Origin: Bin87 sp965261925
GTDB lineage: Bacteria; Chloroflexota; Dehalococcoidia; Lucifugimonadales; UBA3495
Length of the DNA: 64,000 nucleotides
Assembly (NCBI GenBank): GCA_965261925.1
Contig: OZ253486.1
Coordinates: 3,348,001-3,412,000, forward strand
Direction: 5' to 3'
Both the position numbers and the translations under genes were made by a program. Numbering within the stretch: position 1 is the first letter of the stretch; every line of letters begins with the position of its first letter. Below the pieces are notes generated by a model that worked only from the letters and a program-made list of their open reading frames with translations, was not told the DNA's origin and searched no databases. Below are positions 55,098-63,872 of this stretch, one piece after another.

Positions 55098-56597
55098 ATG
55101 TTTCACGTGGACACGTATTTTCGGGTGCGCCGGGCCTGCCTGGTGGAGGGGATGAGCGTTCGGGAGGCCTCCCGAGTGTTCGGCCTGCATCGGGACACGG
55201 TGCGCAAGATGCTGGCCAATGCGACGCCGCCGGGCTACACGCGGAAGGGGCCGCCGCGCAAACCGAAGCTGGAGCCCTTCACCGGCGTAATTGACGCCAT
55301 CCTGGAGGCGGACCGCCGGGCGCCCAGAAAGCAGCGGCACACGGCCAAGCGCATCTTCGAGCGGCTGCGGGACGAGTACGGATTTGAAGGCCAGCAGACC
55401 ATAGTCAAGGACTACGTGCGGGAGCATCGGCGGCGTGTTGGGGAGATGTTCGTGCCCTTGTCCCACGGACCGGGCCACGCCCAGTGCGACTTCGGCGAAG
55501 CGTTGGCGGTGATCGCCGGCTTGGAGCGCAAGGTGCATTACTTCGTCCTGGACCTGCCCCACAGCGACGGCTGCTTCGCCAAGGCCTATCCCGGGGAGAC
55601 CACCGAGGCCTTTCTGGACGGCCACGTGTCGGCGTTCGCCTTTCTGGGTGGAGTGCCCCAGAGCGTCCTGTACGACAATACGAAACTCGCGGTGGCGAAG
55701 ATACTGGGAGACGGTCGTCGCAAACGCACGAGGGCTTTCAGCGAGCTCCAGTCCCACTACCTGTTCGAGGATCGGTTCGGGCGTCCCAGCAAGGGGAATG
55801 ACAAGGGCAAGGTTGAAGGCATGGTGGGCTATGTGCGGCGCAACTTCCTGGTGCCGATACCCGTGGCGGAGAGTTTCGCGGCGCTGAATGCGCACCTGGA
55901 AGCGCGCTGCCTGGACCGGATGGACGCTGTGCTCAGGGGACACTCGCAGACCATCGGCCAGCGGATGGAGCGAGACCTGGACGCGCTGTTGCCCTTGCCC
56001 GCAGTGCCCTATGACGCCTGCGACAAACGAGCCAGCCGGGTCAGCTCATTGTCCCTGGTGCGGTACCGCACCAACGACTACTCGGTGCCGGTGGCCTACG
56101 GACATCGGGATGTGCTGATCAAAGGCTACGTGGACCGGGTGGTGATCAGCTGCGGCACCGAGGTCATCGCCAAACATCCCAGGTCCTACGTGCAGGACGA
56201 CTTCGTCTTCGACCCCATTCACTATCTGCCGTTGTTGGAGCGGAAGACGGGGGCTCTGGACCAGGCCGCGCCGCTGGCGGGGTGGGACCTGCCCGAAGAG
56301 TACCGCACGCTGCGCCGTCTGCTGGAGGACCGGATGGGCCAGCGTGGCAAGCGGGAATTCGTGCGGGTGCTCAGGCTGATGGAGCACTTCTCCCACCAGG
56401 AGGTCCACCACGCGGTGCGAGATGCCCTGCGGCTGGGCGCCGTCGGCTTTGACGCCGTGAAGCAGCTGCTGCTGTGCCGCCTTGAAGGCAAACCGCCCCG
56501 TCTCGACCTGGAGCTCTACCCTCACCTGCCCCAGGTCAACGTCCAGACCACCCGCGCCACGGACTACCTGACCCTGCTGTCGGGGAGGGCAGCATGA
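55098..56597 (+). CDS. istA: IS21 transposase IstA (intact)
   Basis: 499 residues from ATG 55098, with GGAAGG 9 nt upstream; a GTG 15 codons earlier is less likely. N-terminal helix-turn-helix (MSVREASRVFGLHRDTVRKM), then a DDE core: HAQCDFGEALAV, SVLYDNTKLAV, DKGKVEGMVGYVRRNF. A C-terminal beta-barrel (RYRTNDYSVPVAYGHRDVLI) and helical tail follow. The stop overlaps the istB start. Confidence 0.93.
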   Translation: MFHVDTYFRVRRACLVEGMSVREASRVFGLHRDTVRKMLANATPPGYTRKGPPRKPKLEPFTGVIDAILEADRRAPRKQRHTAKRIFERLRDEYGFEGQQTIVKDYVREHRRRVGEMFVPLSHGPGHAQCDFGEALAVIAGLERKVHYFVLDLPHSDGCFAKAYPGETTEAFLDGHVSAFAFLGGVPQSVLYDNTKLAVAKILGDGRRKRTRAFSELQSHYLFEDRFGRPSKGNDKGKVEGMVGYVRRNFLVPIPVAESFAALNAHLEARCLDRMDAVLRGHSQTIGQRMERDLDALLPLPAVPYDACDKRASRVSSLSLVRYRTNDYSVPVAYGHRDVLIKGYVDRVVISCGTEVIAKHPRSYVQDDFVFDPIHYLPLLERKTGALDQAAPLAGWDLPEEYRTLRRLLEDRMGQRGKREFVRVLRLMEHFSHQEVHHAVRDALRLGAVGFDAVKQLLLCRLEGKPPRLDLELYPHLPQVNVQTTRATDYLTLLSGRAA

Positions 56598-57382
56598 GCA
56601 ACCGATCCACTCTGCTCCTTGAGCACCACCTCAGGGAGCTGAAACTGCCCACCTTCCTCAGGGAGTACGACAAACTGGCCGCCCAGTGCGCCGCTGAAGG
56701 CGCCGATCATCCCGACTACCTGCTCCGGCTCGCCGAGCTGGAACTCACCGACCGCCACCAGCGCATGGTGGAACGCCGGATCCGCGCGGCGCGCTTCCCC
56801 GCCACCAAGGGCCTGGACACCTTTGACTTCTCCGCCATCCCCTCGGTGAACAAACCGCTGGTGATGCAACTGGCCCGGTGTGAATACGTCGATCACCATG
56901 AAAACGTCATCGCCATCGGGAACAGCGGCACCGGCAAGACCCACGTCGCCCTGGGCTTGGGGCTGGCCGCCTGCCAACGGGGCCTGTCGGTGGGCTTCAC
57001 CACCGCCGCAGCACTGGTCAACGAACTGATGGAGGCCAGGGACGAGCGCCGGCTGCTCAACCTGCAGCGGCAACTGGCCCGCCATAAGCTGCTCATCATC
57101 GACGAGTTGGGCTTTGTGCCGTTGTCCCCCACCGGCGCGGAACTCCTCTTCGAGGTCTTCAGCCAGCGCTACGAGCGGGGATCGACCCTCGTCACCACCA
57201 ACCTGCCCTTCGACGAGTGGACCGAGGTCTTCGGGTCGGAACGGCTCACCGGCGCGCTGCTGGATCGTCTCACCCACCACGTGCACATCGTGGAGATGAA
57301 CGGTGGGAGTTACCGGCTCAAGGGCAGCCGGCAGGACGCCCTTGCATCGTCGCCATCGCCGGAGCGCCCGGATGCCGATTAG
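56594..57382 (+). CDS. istB: IS21 helper ATPase IstB (intact)
   Basis: 262-residue AAA+ ATPase. Walker A GNSGTGKTHVALGL, Walker B LLIIDELGF, sensor TLVTTNLPFDEW, arginine-rich helix ERLTGALLDRLTHHVHIVE. It overlaps istA by four bases. Both genes of this copy are complete, so it is probably what made copy A, or the reverse. Confidence 0.93.
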   Translation: MSNRSTLLLEHHLRELKLPTFLREYDKLAAQCAAEGADHPDYLLRLAELELTDRHQRMVERRIRAARFPATKGLDTFDFSAIPSVNKPLVMQLARCEYVDHHENVIAIGNSGTGKTHVALGLGLAACQRGLSVGFTTAAALVNELMEARDERRLLNLQRQLARHKLLIIDELGFVPLSPTGAELLFEVFSQRYERGSTLVTTNLPFDEWTEVFGSERLTGALLDRLTHHVHIVEMNGGSYRLKGSRQDALASSPSPERPDAD

Positions 57383-57495
57383 CGCCCCGCAGACGCCGCC
57401 GCCCGCCCCTCCGTCAAGGCGAGACCCCCCGCCCCACCGGCCAGGCCGCGGCCGTCACGCACCATCCAGGTGGTACGGTTTTACTCCGCCCGAGC

Positions 57496-59140
57496 TGTCA
57501 ACGGTCAGCGAAAAGGTCCGCACTAACTGGTCAGCATAAATGTCATATTCCCCTCTATGGAGAATGTGACGTTGAACCAGAAAGAGCAAGCGAGACTCAA
57601 GGTTCTGAACCGCCTGTGGGCAGAGCAGATGACTGTGGACCAGGCAGCCACAGTGATGGGAGTGAGCACGCGCCACACCAGACGTATCCTGGCGGCGTAC
57701 CGGAGGGAGGGTGCCGCCGCCCTGGCTCACGGCCACCGTGGTCGTCGGCCGCCCAACGCAACACCGGAGACAACCAAAGCCGAGGTATTACACCTGGCCA
57801 GCACCCGCTACTTGGGAACCAACCACACCCACCTGAGCGAATTGCTTGGAGAGCGCGAGGGTATCGACATCGACCGCAGTACGCTACGGCGCATACTGGT
57901 ATCCGCTGGGTTGAACAGCCCGCGCCGTCGCCGTACGCCGCAACATCGGGTGCGTCGCCAGCGAATGCCGCAGGCCGGGATGCTGATCCAGATGGACGGC
58001 AGCTTTCACCGGTGGCTGGGGGAGGCGGGACCGCAGTTCACGCTGCTGTTGGCGGTGGATGACGCCACCGGCGCCGTGGTGAACGCCCTCTTCTGCGAGC
58101 GGGAAGACGCACGCAACTATTTCGTGATGATGCGGGAGCTGGTGCAGAGCTACGGCGCCCCGGTTGCCCTCTACGTCGACCGGCACGCCGTCTTCAAGCA
58201 CACGCCCGGGTCTGGGCTCGCCGGTGCGCCAACCCAGTTCAGCCGCGCCATGGATGAGCTGGGGATCCAGCTGATATTCGCACTGTCGCCCCAGGCGAAG
58301 GGTCGCGTGGAACGAACGGCGGGAACGTTTCAGGACCGGCTGGTGACGGAACTCCGACTGGCTGGCGCGACCACCATCGCGGACGCTGACCACGTGCTGC
58401 AGGGTTTTCTGCCACGCTGCAACGCACGCTTCAGCGTTCCGCCGCAATGTCCCGAGGCCGCTTACCACCCACTGGCATCGGACGTGTGCCTGGACCGTAT
58501 CCTCTGCTTCAAGCACCGCAGGAAGGTGGCCCGGGACAACACGGTGAAGTTCCAGTTGCACACCCTGCAGTTGCTGCCCGAGCCACAATGTCCCAGCTAT
58601 GCCGGGGCCGCTGTGGAGGTCCTGGAAGGACTGGATGGTCGTCTATCCCTGCAACACCAGGGACGCACCATCCCTGTTCAAGAGGCGCCGCCCAATCCGG
58701 TATTCATGCGAACCGGTAACGAATCATCCCCACACCTTGCCAGGCACCGTTCCGGTCCTGGCCATCCGGACGGGTCCTGGGCGACGACCCTCTCCCAACT
58801 CGACACCAATTGTGCCGAAGAAACCGCGCCTGACCCGATTGCTGACCGCGGGACCGCAGCCGGCAAGGTGGCAGCCATTGCGCCTCGGAAGCCTACGTTT
58901 CTCCAAAAGGCTCGCTGGAAGGCCATACAGAAGGCGAAGCGTAAAGGCATGTCCATCCGAGGGATAGCGCGGGAGCTGGGAATCAACCGGGCCACGGTGA
59001 GGAAATACATCGACGCCGATACCCCACCGATGCGGCAAGTCCGCAGCGCGTCAACTACGCCAACACCTGATACCATGGCGGCATAACCGAGTGACATTTA
59101 TGCTGAACACTTAGCCGGACATTTACGCTGACCTTCGACA
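57496..59140 (+). mobile_element. ISNCY-type element, copy 4 (right tip of IS21)
   Basis: The same position and target duplication (CCCGAGC) as copy 2 at 35350, so the insertion happened once and was copied together with the IS21. Confidence 0.93.
57557..59086 (+). CDS. ISNCY-family transposase (intact, copy 4)
   Basis: 509 residues, the same as at 35411. Two helix-turn-helix parts frame a DDE core with LIQMDGSFHRWL, ALYVDRHAVFK and SPQAKGRVERTAGTF. There are three near-identical copies in the window, two of them intact, so recent activity is likely. Confidence 0.92.
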   Translation: MENVTLNQKEQARLKVLNRLWAEQMTVDQAATVMGVSTRHTRRILAAYRREGAAALAHGHRGRRPPNATPETTKAEVLHLASTRYLGTNHTHLSELLGEREGIDIDRSTLRRILVSAGLNSPRRRRTPQHRVRRQRMPQAGMLIQMDGSFHRWLGEAGPQFTLLLAVDDATGAVVNALFCEREDARNYFVMMRELVQSYGAPVALYVDRHAVFKHTPGSGLAGAPTQFSRAMDELGIQLIFALSPQAKGRVERTAGTFQDRLVTELRLAGATTIADADHVLQGFLPRCNARFSVPPQCPEAAYHPLASDVCLDRILCFKHRRKVARDNTVKFQLHTLQLLPEPQCPSYAGAAVEVLEGLDGRLSLQHQGRTIPVQEAPPNPVFMRTGNESSPHLARHRSGPGHPDGSWATTLSQLDTNCAEETAPDPIADRGTAAGKVAAIAPRKPTFLQKARWKAIQKAKRKGMSIRGIARELGINRATVRKYIDADTPPMRQVRSASTTPTPDTMAA

Positions 59141-59317
59141 CCCGAGCGTTACAGTTTTCGCCCGCCCTTGACAGCTTGACGTGACCGCAGACTACCTCTC
59201 TCGCGACGCCCTCCGCAGGTGCGGCCCTGCGGAGGGTTCGCCGCCTATGACGCTGAGGCGGACCGGGAGCCCATCCCGGGCGAGCGGGATGATCCGGCGC
59301 CGACGGGCGTCGGTCCC

Positions 59318-59824
59318 TCAACAGAGGGGGTAGGCCTGCCGGGAGCCCGCCGCCGCGTCGGCCAATCGCCGGTTGTAGCTCTCCAGGTCCCAGAGCAGGA
59401 GAACGCGGCTCCGCCGAGCGAGGCGCTCGATGCGCCGGTCGCCGTCCATGTCGAAGAGGGCCAAGGTGCCAAGGCTGACCAGGCGGGCGCCGGCTGCTTC
59501 AGCCGCCCGTGCAGGGCCTCACTGACCAGCAACGCCTCGGCCGTCGGCTGTTCCAGCGGTGACGGCGCCGGCTCGTGACCCGCACCGATATCGACATACC
59601 ATTCCCCGTGCCTCAGGGAATACCGGCCGTATTTCGCCCTCACGCAGAAACGTCCGACGTCCCGAAGCCAGGTTACGAATACCGGCTCGGCTTTGTCGCC
59701 CTCCGTTCGCCAGTGGCGCAGCACGAAGGCGGGAGCCGTTGCCTTTGGCGAGGAAGACGGCCGTGGCCCAGTCCTCGGAGGCGTTTCCGCCGCCGGCGGA
59801 GATGGGGTGAGCTTGAGGTTGCAT
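59318..59824 (-). pseudogene. Decayed hypothetical gene
   Basis: Three frames in turn give protein-like sequence: GGNASEDWATAVFLAKGNGS, then FVLRHWRTEGDKAEPVFVTW and KYGRYSLRHGEWYVDIGAGH, then LVSLGTLALFDMDGDRRIER and LLLWDLESYNRRLADAAAGS. It is probably one gene with two frameshifts. No family is recognised. The flanks 59174-59317 and 59825-60097 show nothing certain; an inverted repeat (CTCCGCAGG then CCTGCGGAG, 59212-59236) is present. Confidence 0.35.
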
Positions 59825-60097
59825 CGGTTTACTCCTTGTCGTCGCGCCCGGGAGGCGCGGGTTCTACGCATTGGGATTGATGAGGCTGGCGCCAGCTGCC
59901 ACGGCTCCGAGCTGGTGGACCGGTTCTCGTTAGCTCAACCACAACAACCCGACAGAATGAGTTGCCTGGAGCGGCGACGGCGGGTGATCGTCGCCTTGCT
60001 TCTGTGCGGGGCGTCCTCGCCGCGGCGGCGTCACAATCTCGGAGCAGTCCGCTGACCCACCGAGCCACAACGCAGGGGGCATCATGGACGGGGCATC

Positions 60098-60421
60098 ATG
60101 GTGAAAATGCGCATCGCGCTGGCGGGCAGCGACGCCGATGTGGTCGCGGCCCTGCGCCGCCGCATCAGAGGGCTCTCCGGTGCTGTTCCATCCGAAGCCG
60201 CCGCCGCACCGGAGAGGGCGCCAGTGCGGATCTCGCCGGAGCCGGACGTCACGGAGCTCGCCGCTCCGGCGCAACTGCTTCCGGTGCAGCAGCCCGCGGC
60301 CGTACCCTGGACGGAGACCTTGGACGCCGATCTCGTGGCCCGGGCGGTGCTCGACCAGGCCCTGGCGGGTCGGAGGCACGAGCGTTCACCGCGGGGCGCT
60401 GTCCCTTTGGTCAGCCATTAA
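60098..60421 (+). CDS. Hypothetical Ala/Pro-rich protein
   Basis: 107 residues (VKMRIALAGSDADVVAALRR at the start, DADLVARAVLDQALAGRR near the end), with a disordered middle. The start resembles the first strand and helix of a Rossmann-like or BMC-associated protein, but no family can be named. It ends where an ISNCY relic begins. Confidence 0.3.
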   Translation: MVKMRIALAGSDADVVAALRRRIRGLSGAVPSEAAAAPERAPVRISPEPDVTELAAPAQLLPVQQPAAVPWTETLDADLVARAVLDQALAGRRHERSPRGAVPLVSH

Positions 60422-61200
60422 CTGGGTCAGCGAATATGCCCTTCCCATGAAGGACGTAACGTTGAACCAAAGAGAACATGCCCGAATCCGTGCTCAACTC
60501 CGTTTTGGAAAACCAAGTGACCACGGTCCAGGCCCCCGAGTTGCTGGGGGTGAGCGAACGACACGACCGGCGGATGCTGGCAGCGTATCGCTGAGACCGT
60601 GCCGCCGCGCTGGCCCGCGGCACCGGAGACCGCGGCGGAAGCCACCCAATTCACCCGGGCCTCGAAGGAACTGGGGATCCGCCAGATCTTCGCCCGCTCG
60701 CCCCAGGCCAAGGGTCGGGTCGAACGTATGGCGGAGACCTCCCAGTATCGGCTGGTAAGCGAACTGCGCCTGGCTGACCCCGGACCATGGACCAGGCCAC
60801 TGCCGTGCTGTAGGACTTCCTGCCTCGTTGCAACGCCCCCTTCGCCGTACCACCCGTGCATCCGGATCCGGCCTAGCGTCCGGTGGCTCCCGACCAGTGC
60901 GTATCCGAAACCCGGTGCTTCAAGGACACCCGCAGGGTGGCTCGGGACAGCAGGGTGAAGTACCGCTGGTGGATTCTGCAACTGCTGCTGGACCAACGAC
61001 GTCCCAGCTATGCCGGACTGCGGATGGAAGCGCTGGAACGACCCGACGGCGGTCGCATCGTCAGGTATATGGGCCGCCGGGTGGTCGCCCAGGAACCGCC
61101 GCCAGGACGCTTTGCCCGTCCCAGCGCCGTGTTCGCCTTCGCCATGAGTTCCCGGCGCGCTCGGAGTCGGCGTGGTTGGCGGGCTGCCTTACCGAGTTAG
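60410..61200 (+). pseudogene. ISNCY relic, internal deletion and frameshifts
   Basis: Begins with an end-like GGTCAGC and MKDVTLNQREHARIR, as in the copy at 26409. About 600 bp of the middle is lost. Later pieces are ELGIRQIFARSPQAKGRVER (Glu region), CFKDTRRVARDSRVKYRWW and RMEALERPDGGRIVRYMGRR, in several frames. The C-terminal helix-turn-helix is missing. It belongs to the same subgroup as the 24823 protein, not to that of 57557. Confidence 0.85.
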
Positions 61201-61577
61201 GCGAATGGTGACGCCGGGATAACCACCCCTGATTTTTAGACGATTCCCGCACGAGAGGGGTACAGCCCCCGCCTTAGTCACAAACTTTAGCCAGGTCCGT
61301 CGTCGAGAATGGCTGAAATCGCGCGGATGACGGATGGCCGACTCTTTATCGATGGGAGCGATGTCGAGCGTAACTCATCCGATCGGCCAGCAGAAATGTT
61401 GTTACGAATATTTGCGATTGTAAAATAGGCTTTTTGTTCGTCGCAACGTGCCGTATCACCTCTCAATGTCAATTCAATATCACCGGAAACCGTCTCCTTA
61501 TGATCTGATTTCGTCGCAGTTAAAATGCCCAGTCTACATAATGACCGTTTGGCGAACCAAAGCGGATGTCAATCGGG
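61201..61577. other. Intergenic, AT-richer than its surroundings
   Basis: No supported gene. It contains a copy of the dispersed motif (complement of GGTTCGCCAAACGGTCATTA, about 61537-61560). Confidence 0.4.
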
Positions 61578-61637
61578 TTTGACGTCACGCTAACTCTCGT
61601 GGATTGCTTGACGTTTGACGTCAGGCGTACTTACACT
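61578..61637 (+). promoter_or_regulatory. Possible promoter with two TTTGACGTCA boxes
   Basis: TTGACG (61608) and TACACT (61632) are 18 bp apart. The palindrome-containing box TTTGACGTCA occurs at 61578 and again at 61614, between the two promoter boxes, as an operator might. The IS5 copy 5 now separates it from whatever gene it served. Confidence 0.3.
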
Positions 61638-61645
61638 GGCTCTTA

Positions 61646-62515
61646 GAGGGTGTCTAAAAATGGGGAAGGCGGGCCAGTCTGCGCAGGGTGAGGCCGGTCA
61701 TTGCGATGTAAATCCAGGTTTCGGTGGTTTCACACAATGCTTCGTAGTCCTTGCTCAACCGCCGTTGCAGGTTCAGCCAGCCGAAGGTGCGCTCCACGAC
61801 CCACCGCCGGGGCAGGACCTGAAAGGTATGCTGCTGTGCTGGGCGCCGCACCAACTCCAGGGTCCAGCCGCCCACCGTCCTAGCCCACTCTACCAATTTG
61901 CCGCCGTAGGCCCCATCAGCCCAGATCAGCTGTAGTCGAGGGAAACGGCCCAGCAGTCGGGCCAGCACCAACCGGGCGCCGTCCCGGTCCTGAATGTCGG
62001 CCGGATGCACTGCCACCGCCAGCGGCAGCCCCAGGGTATCCACCACGATGTGGCGCTTGCGGCCCTTCACCTTCTTGCCGGCGTCGTAGCCTCTGGGCCC
62101 CCTTTTTCCGTGGTCTTCACCGATTGGCTGTCGATGATGGCCGCGCTGGGACTGGCCTGGCGACCCTGAGCCTGGCGCAGCTCGGCGTGCAGGACGCCAT
62201 GTACCCGTTGCCAGGTGCCATCACGACGCCAGGTCCGGAAGTAGTGGAAGACAATGCGCCACGGCGGCAGGTCGTGGGGCAGCATCCGCCAAGAGTGCGC
62301 AGCACGTAGCGGATGGCGTTGACGATCTCCCGCCGGGGGTAGGTGATCGGTCGGCCGCCCGGTTTGGGCGGTGGCAGCAATGGTTCCAGCAGTTGCCATT
62401 CTCGGTCGCTGAGGTCGCTGGGATAGGCTGGTCGTTTCATGCCCCCACGTTACGACCAACCCCCTTATCACGCCTGGATACCTCTACCCCAATTTCAACA
62501 TTTTTAGACACCCTC
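61646..62515 (-). mobile_element. IS5-family element, copy 5 (IS427-like)
   Basis: Inverted repeats GAGGGTGTCTAAAAATG and the complement of CATTTTTAGACACCCTC-like sequence at the right, flanked by TA on each side. Confidence 0.85.
61654..62440 (-). pseudogene. IS5-family transposase in three frame segments
   Basis: Starts MKRPAYPSDLSDREWQLLEP. A deletion-like break near 62295 (VLRTLGG, against expected SGCAWRMLPHDLPPW) moves the frame. The middle holds SAAIIDSQSVKTTEKGG (Asp). A -1 change at GAAAAAGGGGG (near 62095) gives RGYDAGKKVKGRKRHIVVDT, LIWADGAYGGKLVEW (Asp) and LPRRWVVERTFGWLNLQRRL (Glu). The -1 site could be programmed; the first break looks like damage. Confidence 0.8.
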
Positions 62516-62950
62516 TAAGCCGAGCTTTACGGTCGGGTGGAGCGTAGTCTCTTTGCCGAGGTTGCGGCTGGCCGGTCGTCAGCGCCGTTTTCACCGGTTC
62601 CATGCCACTGTCACTGGGTGGACTCCGCTATACTGAGTGCCCTGGTATCCAAGGGCCGGGTAGCGGCTTACAAGCGGAATCACGCCCGAATTCTGCCGCT
62701 GAGCGATGAGACCCAGGCTGAATGACCCATGCGGGACCGGGATTGGTCGAAGTGGCACCCGGACTGGCGGGATTGGAGTTACAATACAACGCAAGAAGGC
62801 AGAGTATGGTCCCCAATTGGGGTCACCTCGGTCTGGTCTGCGACGACTTCTTCTTAGGCCACCCCATGGGCCGTTCCAAGGTGCCAAACTGCCGGTGTCA
62901 CGGTCCTAGCCCAACCTGTGCCGCGGTGTTCAAACAGAAAGGAGTGAGCA
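62516..62950. other. Intergenic upstream of the hydrolase
   Basis: No supported gene. It presumably carries the promoter of the following gene, but no clear pair of boxes stands out. Confidence 0.35.
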
Positions 62951-63838
62951 GTGCCTTACGCCAACATAGACGGGGTGAACCTGTATTACGAGGAGTATGG
63001 CGCCGGCCCTACGGTCATGCTGACGCCGGGCGGACGGGTGGACCACAACGGCCTGCGTCCCATGGCTGCCCTGCTGTCGACCCATTGCCGTGTCATCATC
63101 CACGACCGCCGCAACTGCGGCAAGTCCGACGTGGTGATCGGTGGTGAGCTTTCCGAGCAGCACCTTTGGGCTGAGGAAATGGCGGCTCTGCTGAAATACC
63201 TGGGCGCTGCCCCGGCTTACCTGGCCGGAGGGTCCGCCGGTTCGCGCACTTCCCTGACGGTGGCGGTTCGGCACCCGGAGGTGGTCAAGGGCGTATTTGT
63301 TTGGGAAGTCTCCGGCGGGCCGAGGAGCGCTGAACTGATGTCCCCCGGCTACTACGGACAGTACATCGAGGCCGCCGAGCGGGGCGGGATGCCCGCCGTA
63401 GCCGCTACCGAGTTTTTCGAGCAGCGCATCCGGGACAACGCTGACAACAGGGAACGGATCCTTTCCATGGATCCCGAGGAGTTCTGTTCGGTGATGCGCT
63501 GCTGGCGGGACCAGTTCTCCCAATCCAACCCGGTGGGAGACCTAACTGAGGAGCAACTGGAGTCCATCACGTGCCCTGTGCTGGCCTTCGAGGGCAACAC
63601 GCCGGACGACGTTCACCACAAGTCTGCCGCAGAGAACGTGAAGCGACTGGTACCCCACGCCGAGCTGCGCCCATCGGCGTGGACCCACGAGGAATGGGCG
63701 GTCATCGGGCAACACGACAACACCTTCCCAGGCATCGCCGCCACCAACCGCTACCACATGAAGTCCACTCTCTACGCCGCACAACTGCTGGAGTTCATCA
63801 CCAGGGTCGAATCTCAACAGTCTTCAGCCGCGGCCTGA
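62951..63838 (+). CDS. Alpha/beta-hydrolase
   Basis: 295 residues, the usual size. AAAGGAG lies 7 nt upstream of the start. Cytoplasmic, with no signal peptide. The nucleophile elbow is AGGSAGSRTSL (GxSxG with Ser), the oxyanion region is MLTPGGRVDHNG, and the catalytic His is probably in SAWTHEEW. HDRRNCGKSD is the typical strand after the oxyanion loop. The family covers esterases, epoxide hydrolases and C-C bond hydrolases, and the substrate cannot be told from sequence. A probable cupin gene follows 34 nt on, so they may be co-transcribed. Confidence 0.85.
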   Translation: MPYANIDGVNLYYEEYGAGPTVMLTPGGRVDHNGLRPMAALLSTHCRVIIHDRRNCGKSDVVIGGELSEQHLWAEEMAALLKYLGAAPAYLAGGSAGSRTSLTVAVRHPEVVKGVFVWEVSGGPRSAELMSPGYYGQYIEAAERGGMPAVAATEFFEQRIRDNADNRERILSMDPEEFCSVMRCWRDQFSQSNPVGDLTEEQLESITCPVLAFEGNTPDDVHHKSAAENVKRLVPHAELRPSAWTHEEWAVIGQHDNTFPGIAATNRYHMKSTLYAAQLLEFITRVESQQSSAAA

Positions 63839-63872
63839 CCGTATCCTGTGCAGACAAAAACGGAGGAACAAG

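Larger units (their letters stand above)
53329..59173 (+). mobile_element. IS21 copy B with ISNCY nested in both tips
   Basis: The restored left tip (TG + TAAAGGACGG + AGAGAAAATGTACCGC) matches the restored right tip read from outside (TGTCAAGGGCGGGC then GAAAACTGTAACGC) at about 20 of 28 positions. A second inner pair is CGGGCGG-AAAAC-GTACC-CCTGG. One ISNCY lies 9 bp inside the left terminus, another about 27 bp inside the right. No direct repeat flanks the whole element. Confidence 0.85.
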
